Assembly (NCBI GenBank): GCA_022736605.1
Contig: DZDB01000002.1
Location: forward strand, 20,034-39,949
From: Sideroxydans lithotrophicus
Lineage (GTDB): Bacteria > Pseudomonadota > Gammaproteobacteria > Burkholderiales > Sulfuriferulaceae
DNA: 19,916 nucleotides
Reading direction: 5' to 3'
Below are positions 14,018 through 19,916 of the stretch, piece after piece (positions within the stretch are counted from its first letter, which is position 1; each line of letters starts with the position of its first letter). The position numbers were made by a program, and so were the translations under genes. The notes under the pieces are model-generated. The model was not told the origin of the DNA. It made no database searches and saw only the letters and a program-made list of their open reading frames with translations.

Positions 14018-14046
14018 AGGATAGCCAGAATCGGCATTTTTCACAA
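14018..14046 (-). promoter_or_regulatory. Candidate promoter of rpiA
   Basis: On the minus strand there is TTGTGA (14041–14046; 4 of 6), a 17-bp spacer and TATCCT (14018–14023; 4 of 6), which would start transcription near 14011, about 25 nt before the rpiA ATG. Its -35 overlaps the -35 of the candidate ilvA promoter on the other strand. Confidence 0.4.
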
Positions 14047-14068
14047 ACCCGGCAAAGCCTGCTAATCT
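14040..14068 (+). promoter_or_regulatory. Candidate promoter of ilvA
   Basis: TTCACA (14040–14045; 5 of 6), a 17-bp spacer and TAATCT (14063–14068; 3 of 6). The start would be near 14075, giving a roughly 24-nt leader without a Shine-Dalgarno sequence. Weak match, listed because it is the best I see in the divergent 112-bp gap. Confidence 0.3.
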
Positions 14069-14098
14069 TGAGCGCTGTTCATTATTCGCCGTTGCATC

Positions 14099-15622
14099 AT
14101 GTCAACCGAACACGCTTCCGACGACTATCTGGTCCGCATCCTCACTTCCCGCGTTTACGACGTCGCCATCGAATCTCCGCTCGAGTTGGCACCCAGTCTG
14201 TCGGCCCGCATTCATAGCCGGGTGCTGCTCAAACGCGAAGATTTGCAACCCGTGTTTTCATTTAAATTGCGCGGTGCCTACAACAAGATGGCGCGCTTGT
14301 CGCCTGCTGCGCTGGCCGCAGGGGTGATTGCCGCGTCGGCCGGTAACCATGCGCAGGGCGTGGCACTGGCGGCGCAAAAGCTCGGCTGCGTGGCCACCAT
14401 TGTCATGCCGTTGCCGACACCACAGATCAAGGTCAATGCGGTCAAGGCGCGCGGCGCCACGGCAGTGCTGTTCGGTGATTCCTACGACGAAGCGTATGCC
14501 CACGCCAGGATGCTGGCGGAAACCAGCGGCGCGACTTTTGTCCATCCGTATGACGACACTGATGTGATTGCCGGGCAGGGCACGGTGGGGATGGAAATCC
14601 TGCGCCAGCATAACGGTGCACTCGACGCCATCTTTGTGCCGGTTGGCGGCGGTGGACTGATTGCCGGGGTGGCGGCATATGTAAAAAGCGTCAAGCCGGA
14701 CATCAAGATCATTGGCGTGGAGCCAGAAGATGCAGACGCCATGGCGCGCTCTCTGGAGCAGGGCAAACGTGTGCTGCTGTCGCAAGTCGGGCTGTTTGCT
14801 GACGGCGTGGCGGTGAAGCAGGTTGGCGCTGAAAATTTTCGGCTTGTTCAGCTATATGTGGATGAAATCATCCGTGTGGACAACGACACTATTTGTGCCG
14901 CGATTAAAGATGTATTCGAAGATACACGCTCGATTCTGGAACCGTCTGGTGCGCTCAGCGTGGCCGGTGCCAAGGTCTGGTGTGCGCGCGAAGGCCGGGA
15001 TAAAACGGTGGTGGCGATAGCCAGCGGTGCCAACATGAACTTCGACCGGCTGCGCTACATTGCTGAGCGCGCCGAGCTGGGCGAGCGGCGCGAAGCGGTG
15101 CTGGCAGTCACGATTCCGGAAACGCCGGGCAGTTTCAAGGCGTTTTGCACCCTGCTGGGCACGCGCAATATTACCGAATTCAACTATCGCTATTCAGATA
15201 CCACAGCCGCTCACGTATTCGCCGGTGTACAGGTTGCCAATCGTGAAGAGGCGACACAACTGGTCGCGATGCTGCGTGAAAACGGACTGACTGCGGAAGA
15301 CCTCACCGATAACGAAATGGCCAAGCTGCATGTGCGCCATCTGGTTGGAGGACACGCCCCGCAGGTCGAGCACGAACAGGTGTTCCGCTTCGAGTTTCCC
15401 GAACGGCCGGGTGCGCTGATGCGTTTTCTCAACAGCATGAGCCAGCACTGGAATATCAGCCTGTTTCACTACCGTAATCACGGTGCCGATTATGGCCGCG
15501 TGCTGGTCGGGATTCAGGTGCCGCCCAGCGAGCAGGCGGATTTTCTGGCCTCGCTCGATCAATTGGGCTATCGCTATTGGGATGAAAGCCAGAACCCCGC
15601 CTACACGCTGTTTTTAAGCTGA
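14099..15622 (+). CDS. ilvA: Threonine ammonia-lyase (threonine deaminase), biosynthetic
   Basis: A 507-residue PLP enzyme converting threonine to 2-oxobutanoate, the first committed step of isoleucine synthesis. The PLP lysine is K56 in PVFSFKLRGAYNK. Other landmarks are SAGNHAQGVALAA (80–92), the phosphate-binding GGGGLIAG (183–190) and EPSGALSVAG (281–290). Two C-terminal ACT-like regulatory domains (about 332–405 and 425–505), each starting with an FPERPG- or PETPGSFKAF-like strand, mark it as the long, allosteric biosynthetic form expected to be inhibited by isoleucine. Length fits E. coli IlvA (514). The ATG has no Shine-Dalgarno sequence. The stop overlaps the slt start by one base (TGATG). 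Confidence 0.97.
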   Translation: MSTEHASDDYLVRILTSRVYDVAIESPLELAPSLSARIHSRVLLKREDLQPVFSFKLRGAYNKMARLSPAALAAGVIAASAGNHAQGVALAAQKLGCVATIVMPLPTPQIKVNAVKARGATAVLFGDSYDEAYAHARMLAETSGATFVHPYDDTDVIAGQGTVGMEILRQHNGALDAIFVPVGGGGLIAGVAAYVKSVKPDIKIIGVEPEDADAMARSLEQGKRVLLSQVGLFADGVAVKQVGAENFRLVQLYVDEIIRVDNDTICAAIKDVFEDTRSILEPSGALSVAGAKVWCAREGRDKTVVAIASGANMNFDRLRYIAERAELGERREAVLAVTIPETPGSFKAFCTLLGTRNITEFNYRYSDTTAAHVFAGVQVANREEATQLVAMLRENGLTAEDLTDNEMAKLHVRHLVGGHAPQVEHEQVFRFEFPERPGALMRFLNSMSQHWNISLFHYRNHGADYGRVLVGIQVPPSEQADFLASLDQLGYRYWDESQNPAYTLFLS

Positions 15623-17622
15623 TGCGGATGATTTGCTTGCGTTATGGGTGGGCACGGCGCGGTATCAATCTGCACGCGGTAGTCGGGCTCGTCCTGATGC
15701 TGGCGCTTGGTTTGCCGGGCGTGACCAGGGCGGATGAAAGCAGCGATTTTCTCGCCGCGCGCGAGGCTTATCGCAGCGGCGACATCGCGCAACTGAGTGT
15801 CTATGCCGAACGTCTAAAAACCTCGGTGCTGCTACCGTATGTTCAATACTGGGCGCTGTCGAAGCGGCTGAAAGACGCCAGCGCGGATGAAATTCGTGAT
15901 TTCATCGGACGCAACACCGACAGCGCGCTGTCGGATCGCCTGCGCGGTGACTGGCTGCGCCTGCTCGGACAAAACCAGGATTGGGTGACGTATCGCAATG
16001 AATTCCCTCTGCTGGTCAAAACCGACAGCAGTCTGCAGTGTTATGCGGTTCGCGCGCGGTTGGCGGCCGGTGAAATGCTGGCGTTGAAGGATGGCGTTGC
16101 GCTGTGGCTCGCGGGCAAAGACCTGCCAACTGCCTGCGCACCACTGTTTTCGCAGTTGATTGCCGACAATCTCATCAGCGATGACGATATCTGGCAACGT
16201 ATCCGGCTGGCATTGGGGGCGGGTAACCCCACGCTGGCCAAAGCGCTCATTACCTATTTGCCGGCAGCGCAGCGCCCTGCTACGCGCCTGCTTGACCGTG
16301 CCACTGGCGCGCCGGAAAGCCTGCTGAACAGTCGCGTGCTGGTACTTGACCAACGCAAAGACCGTGAGCTGGCACTCTATGCCATCAGCCGCATGGCACG
16401 TAAGGACGCACAAAATGCCGCCGACCTATGGCAAGGGATCAGCGCCCGCTTTACGCTGCCAGAACAACATTACCTGTGGGGTCAGATTGGTTTGTTTGGT
16501 GCACGCCAGCATTTGCCGACTGCATTGACGTGGTTTGAGCGCGCCACACCTGTTGGCATGAACGATGAACTGCTGGGCTGGAAAGTGCGCACGGCGCTGC
16601 GTCTGGGCAACTGGTCAGCGGTGCTATCGGGCATCGACGCGATGAGCCCGGCGGTGCGTAACGAACCCGCCTGGCGCTACTGGCTGGCGCGCGCTTATAA
16701 ACAGCAAGGCAAGCTGGTACAGGCCAATACGTTGTTGGCACCGCTGTCGCTTGAACATGATTTTTACGGGCAGCTGGCCGAGGAGGAGCTCGGCCCGGCG
16801 TTGGGTGCGCCCGCAGTCAATTTCAAGGTTTCCAGCGATGAAGTGGCAAGCATGGCACGGGTAGTCGACATTCAGCGTGCGCTCATGTTGTACAAGCTGG
16901 ATTTGCGTTTTGACGCCAATACCGAGTGGAACTGGGCGACGCGAAATTATGACGACCGCCGCTTGCTCGCTGCTGCTGAACTGGCGCGCCAGAACAACTG
17001 GATAGACCGTGCCATCAATACTGCCAACCGTACTCGCCAGTTGCACGATTTTGATCTGCGATTTCTTGCGCCGTATCGCGATACGGCAAAAATTTACGCC
17101 AAACAATACGGGCTGGACGAGGCCTGGGTATACGGCCTGATGCGGCAGGAAAGCCGCTTTGTCTCGCAGGCCAAATCCGGCGTGGGCGCCTCCGGTTTGA
17201 TGCAGATCATGCCGGCGACGGCGCGCTGGATCGCCACGAAACTGGGCTTGAAGCATTTCCAGGCAGGCACGATTCATGATCTCGATACCAACATGCAGTT
17301 CGGCATGTATTACCTGAAAACCATCCAGCAGGGGCTGGATGATTCGGCGGTGCTGGCGACCGCTGCCTATAATGCAGGCCCTGGGCGTGCCCGGCGCTGG
17401 CGTGGTGACAGCACCATGGAAGGCGCGATTTACGCCGAAAGCATCCCGTTCAGCGAAACCCGCGACTACGTTAAAAAAGTCATGTACAACGCGGTTTACT
17501 ATGCGCGCAGTTTCGGCCAGTCGAACACCTCGCTGAAAGCCCGGCTCGGCATGATCGCCGGTGAAGCCAGCCCGGTTCGCTGTGGCGGCAAGGATGAAAA
17601 CGCACCCGCTTGTGACCAATAA
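15622..17622 (+). CDS. slt: Soluble lytic murein transglycosylase (Slt70 family)
   Basis: A 666-residue periplasmic enzyme that cleaves the MurNAc–GlcNAc bond of peptidoglycan, forming 1,6-anhydro-MurNAc ends. A signal peptide is visible: basic start (MRMICLRYGWARRG), hydrophobic core VVGLVLMLALGL, likely cleavage after about residue 37 (VTRA-DES). A long alpha-superhelical U/L domain follows (about 40–485). The C-terminal lysozyme-like domain has catalytic E510 in LMRQESRF, GLMQIMP (525–531) and AAYNAGPG (581–588). Length is close to E. coli Slt70 (645). The tail after the catalytic domain holds two cysteines (C654, C664) that could pair in the periplasm. The start overlaps the ilvA stop (TGATG), an unusual partner for a cell-wall enzyme. 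Confidence 0.95.
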   Translation: MRMICLRYGWARRGINLHAVVGLVLMLALGLPGVTRADESSDFLAAREAYRSGDIAQLSVYAERLKTSVLLPYVQYWALSKRLKDASADEIRDFIGRNTDSALSDRLRGDWLRLLGQNQDWVTYRNEFPLLVKTDSSLQCYAVRARLAAGEMLALKDGVALWLAGKDLPTACAPLFSQLIADNLISDDDIWQRIRLALGAGNPTLAKALITYLPAAQRPATRLLDRATGAPESLLNSRVLVLDQRKDRELALYAISRMARKDAQNAADLWQGISARFTLPEQHYLWGQIGLFGARQHLPTALTWFERATPVGMNDELLGWKVRTALRLGNWSAVLSGIDAMSPAVRNEPAWRYWLARAYKQQGKLVQANTLLAPLSLEHDFYGQLAEEELGPALGAPAVNFKVSSDEVASMARVVDIQRALMLYKLDLRFDANTEWNWATRNYDDRRLLAAAELARQNNWIDRAINTANRTRQLHDFDLRFLAPYRDTAKIYAKQYGLDEAWVYGLMRQESRFVSQAKSGVGASGLMQIMPATARWIATKLGLKHFQAGTIHDLDTNMQFGMYYLKTIQQGLDDSAVLATAAYNAGPGRARRWRGDSTMEGAIYAESIPFSETRDYVKKVMYNAVYYARSFGQSNTSLKARLGMIAGEASPVRCGGKDENAPACDQ

Positions 17623-17655
17623 GGCGGGAACAGCAGCCAGCCGGGATTTTTAGGT

Positions 17656-17661
17656 TAAAAT
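17656..17661 (+). promoter_or_regulatory. Possible -10 element upstream of the NDUFA9-like gene
   Basis: TAAAAT (5 of 6 matches) lies 37 bp upstream of the ATG in the 75-bp gap after slt. I see no convincing -35 at 16 to 18 bp upstream, so the promoter is tentative; cotranscription with slt is the alternative. Confidence 0.28.
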
Positions 17662-17697
17662 CCACGGCTTTGTGACATAACTCAAGCGGAATTCAGC

Positions 17698-18729
17698 ATG
17701 AAATTCAAAAATATCTGTGTCCTTGGCGGCAGTGGTTTTGTCGGTGCCAATATCGTGCGCATGCTGGCTGCCCAAGGGCGCAACGTGCGCGTGCTGACAC
17801 GCAACCGCGAGCGTTCCAAGGACTTGATCGTGTTGCCTACGGTGGACGTGATCGACGCCGATATCCACGACCCGGCGCAACTCAAACTGCATTTTGGCGG
17901 GATGGATGCAGTCATCAACCTGGTCGGCATCCTGCATGAAAAAAATCCGGGACGTGTGGATTTACCCAGCGCGCGGCGCGGTGATTTTCAGCGCATCCAT
18001 ATCGAACTGCCGCGCAAAGTCATCAACGCCTGTGTCGAAAATGGCATCCAGCGCGTGCTGCACATGAGCGCACTCGGCGCGTCGGGCACGTCCGACAGCG
18101 CCTATCAGCGTTCCAAAGGCATCGGCGAAGCGCTGGTGCGCGAAGCTGGCCTGCCGCATTCCGACAACGAAAACTGGTACCTGAACGGCCCCAAATTCGT
18201 CCACGGCGCCAGCTTGTACACGACCATTTTCCGGCCGTCGGTGATATTCGGGCGTGGCGACAGCTTCCTGACGCTGTTTGCGGGCTTATGCAAAACCTTC
18301 CCGGTCCTACCGCTGGCCAACGCGCAGGCGCGCTTTCAGCCGGTGTGGGTTGAAGACGTCGCGCACGCCTTCGTCAACGCGCTGGACAACATCAACAGCT
18401 TTGGCCAGACCTACGACGTGTGCGGCCCCAAGGTGTACACACTGGCGGAACTGGTTGAATTCACCGGCACGACCATCGGCCACAGCCCGCGCATCATGCC
18501 GCTGTGCAACAAGTTGTCCTACCTGCAAGCCTGGGCGATGGAATACAAGCCAGGTAAACCATTGATGACGCGCGACAACTATTACGCCATGCAGGTCGAT
18601 AACGTGTGCGCGGGCAACCCGCCGCCAGATTTCAAGCCTGCGGGGCTCGAAGCCATCGTGCCTGAATACCTCAACGACACCAACCCGCGCGGGCGCTACG
18701 AAGGTTTTCGCCACCGCGCCGGGCGTTAA
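17698..18729 (+). CDS. NAD(P)-binding epimerase/dehydratase-like protein, NDUFA9-type atypical SDR
   Basis: A 343-residue atypical short-chain dehydrogenase related to the NDUFA9 (39 kDa) accessory subunit of complex I. The Rossmann motif GGSGFVG is at 10–16, followed by RVLTRNRERS, a typical NADP-side strand, and VINLVGILHE near 73–81. An HMSALGAS segment and a YQRSK (Y136, K140) retain the SDR active-site spacing. TIFRPSVIFGRGDSFLTLF and RFQPVWVEDVA are hallmarks of the subfamily. Between REAGL (148–152) and TIFRPS (176 on) there is a stretch of about 22 residues that most relatives I know do not have. Bacterial members have no settled function; links to quinone metabolism or membrane lipids are speculative. 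AGCGGA about 8 nt before the ATG is a weak Shine-Dalgarno sequence. cca starts 5 bp after its stop. Confidence 0.82.
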   Translation: MKFKNICVLGGSGFVGANIVRMLAAQGRNVRVLTRNRERSKDLIVLPTVDVIDADIHDPAQLKLHFGGMDAVINLVGILHEKNPGRVDLPSARRGDFQRIHIELPRKVINACVENGIQRVLHMSALGASGTSDSAYQRSKGIGEALVREAGLPHSDNENWYLNGPKFVHGASLYTTIFRPSVIFGRGDSFLTLFAGLCKTFPVLPLANAQARFQPVWVEDVAHAFVNALDNINSFGQTYDVCGPKVYTLAELVEFTGTTIGHSPRIMPLCNKLSYLQAWAMEYKPGKPLMTRDNYYAMQVDNVCAGNPPPDFKPAGLEAIVPEYLNDTNPRGRYEGFRHRAGR

Positions 18730-18734
18730 ATGCC

Positions 18735-19916
18735 ATGAAAATCTACACGGTAGGCGGGGCAGTGCGCGACGCGCTGCTCGGCTTGCCGGTCAAAGACCGC
18801 GATTACGTCGTGGTCGGCGCCACGCCGGAAGCCATGGTCGCGCTCGGCTACCAGCCGGTCGGCAAGGATTTTCCGGTATTTCTGCACCCTAAAACCCACG
18901 CTGAATATGCGCTGGCGCGCACCGAGCGCAAATCCGCACCGGGCTACAAGGGTTTCATCATCCACGCCGCCCCCGAAGTCACGCTGGAACAGGACCTGGC
19001 GCGCCGCGACCTGACCATCAACGCCATCGCGCAGGATGACGACGGCACCCTGATCGACCCGTACGGCGGTGTTGCGGATATTCAGGCACGCGTGATGCGC
19101 CACGTCAGCGACGCCTTCGTCGAAGACCCGGTGCGTATCCTGCGCGTGGCGCGTTTCATGGCGCGATTTGGCGATTTCAGCATCGCACCGGAAACCCTGC
19201 AATTGATGCGCGACATGGTGGCCAATGGTGAAATCGACCATCTGGTGCCGGAACGCGTCTGGCAGGAACTCGCGCGCGGCCTGCTGGAAGCGCAGCCGTC
19301 ACGCATGTTCGAAACGCTGCGCGCGAGTGGCGCACTGGCGCGTATCCTGCCCGAAGTCGATCGCCTGTTCGGTGTGCCGCAACCGCCGCAACATCATCCC
19401 GAAATCGACACTGGCGTGCACGTCATGCTGGTGGTGGATTACGCCGCCGCGCAAGGCTACAGTCTGCCGGTACGCTTTGCCGCGCTCACCCACGACCTCG
19501 GCAAAGGCACCACGCCACCCGCCGAATGGCCGCGCCACCATGGCCATGAAGCGCGCAGCGTTGATCTGGTCAAGGCGTTATGCAACCGCCTGCGTGTGCC
19601 CAGTGACTGCGCCGAGTTGGCACGCATCACCGCGCGCTATCACGGCGACGCCCACCGCGCCCTGCAACTGCGTCCCGATACTCTCCTGAAAATGCTCGAA
19701 GCCACCGACGCCCTGCGCCGCCCGGCACGCTTCGAGGCATTTTTGCAAGCGTGCGAATGCGACGCGCGTGGTCGCCCCGGCTTTGAAACCGTCGATTATC
19801 CCAGTGCCGACCACCTGCGCCGTGCGCTGGCAGCCGCGCAAAGCGTCGATGCTGCCGCCATAGCGCAGGCATGTAGCAACCCGGCACAGATTGGCGAACG
19901 CGTGCATCAGGCGCGG
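18735..19916 (+). CDS. cca: CCA-adding tRNA nucleotidyltransferase (multifunctional Cca), 3' end cut by window
   Basis: The frame runs from an ATG at 18735 to the last base of the window, giving 394 codons with no stop. E. coli Cca is 412 residues, so only a short C-terminal piece should be missing. It adds or repairs the 3'-CCA of tRNAs. The class II nucleotidyltransferase head starts with VGGAVRD (6–12) and has the metal-binding aspartates D21 and D23 (KDRDYVVVG). It continues with RRDLTINAIAQD (90–101), DPYGG and EDPVRILRVARFMARFG (130–146). An HD phosphohydrolase domain follows, with H253/D254 in ALTHDLGKG and a preceding conserved H229, typical of the multifunctional gammaproteobacterial and betaproteobacterial type. 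An ATG at 18730 is out of frame and closes at once. The gene is 5 bp downstream of the NDUFA9-like gene and probably cotranscribed. Confidence 0.96.
   Translation, partial: MKIYTVGGAVRDALLGLPVKDRDYVVVGATPEAMVALGYQPVGKDFPVFLHPKTHAEYALARTERKSAPGYKGFIIHAAPEVTLEQDLARRDLTINAIAQDDDGTLIDPYGGVADIQARVMRHVSDAFVEDPVRILRVARFMARFGDFSIAPETLQLMRDMVANGEIDHLVPERVWQELARGLLEAQPSRMFETLRASGALARILPEVDRLFGVPQPPQHHPEIDTGVHVMLVVDYAAAQGYSLPVRFAALTHDLGKGTTPPAEWPRHHGHEARSVDLVKALCNRLRVPSDCAELARITARYHGDAHRALQLRPDTLLKMLEATDALRRPARFEAFLQACECDARGRPGFETVDYPSADHLRRALAAAQSVDAAAIAQACSNPAQIGERVHQAR

Noticed and set aside
16624..17619. Open frame of 331 codons on the minus strand inside slt
   Set aside because: It mirrors the well-supported lytic transglycosylase domain; its length is explained by codon bias of the sense gene.
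17586..17630. Possible hairpin over the slt stop codon (CCCGC/GCGGG)
   Set aside because: The stem is short, bulged and lacks a following U tract, so I do not call it a terminator.
19225..19689. Plus-strand open frame of 154 codons in another phase inside cca
   Set aside because: The cca frame carries the conserved HD and nucleotidyltransferase motifs through this stretch; the other frame is Arg/Ser/Pro-rich noise.
1..19916. Search for an undescribed multi-gene system, defence island, prophage or CRISPR
   Set aside because: Every sizeable open frame belongs to a recognised housekeeping or pilus family, and no direct-repeat array or unexplained gene cluster is visible.

Overview
The window reads as a chromosomal housekeeping segment of a Gram-negative betaproteobacterium. 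Gene content and order point to the Nitrosomonadales/Gallionellaceae neighbourhood, but that placement is inferred from protein resemblance and synteny and was not tested by a search. Two blocks have classical proteobacterial order: corB–ypjD | ffh–rpsP–rimM–trmD–rplS, and pilB–pilC–pilD–coaE–zapD–yacG. I see no mobile element, CRISPR array, rRNA, tRNA or defence system. Coding density is very high, and no stretch longer than about 160 bases lacks a gene.

Layout. Bases 1–423 hold the C-terminal end of a TauE/SafE-type membrane transporter. It converges on a minus-strand block that runs leftward, in transcription order: ffh (SRP GTPase), rpsP (S16), rimM, trmD, rplS (L19), a strong hairpin terminator, then ogt-like methyltransferase and xerD. 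rpsP has its own near-consensus promoter. From about 5.4 kb the plus strand carries ypjD-like and corB-like membrane protein genes, then the type IV pilus assembly genes pilB, pilC and pilD. These are followed by coaE, zapD and yacG. yacG converges on rpiA (minus strand), which is divergent from ilvA. ilvA overlaps a soluble lytic transglycosylase gene (slt), followed by an NDUFA9-like NAD(P)-binding protein and cca, which is cut by the right edge.

How the genes work together. The ffh–rplS block makes ribosome and protein-targeting components plus tRNA and 16S maturation factors. pilBCD supply the extension ATPase, the platform protein and the prepilin peptidase of a type IV pilus; pilin genes are not here. 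coaE, zapD and yacG are a conserved tail of that locus, with roles in CoA synthesis, Z-ring bundling and gyrase inhibition.

Most interesting signals. They are small and regulatory. (1) A 15-codon leader ORF with a perfect Shine-Dalgarno sequence ends in a GTGA overlap with the GTG start of zapD. (2) Three successive inverted repeats lie between trmD and rplS. (3) A promoter-like element in front of ogt predicts a leaderless mRNA. (4) A 15-bp near-perfect dyad and a sigma-54-like element lie ahead of pilB. (5) Two convergent gene pairs share a TTAA palindrome as reciprocal stop codons. I found no convincing new multi-gene system.
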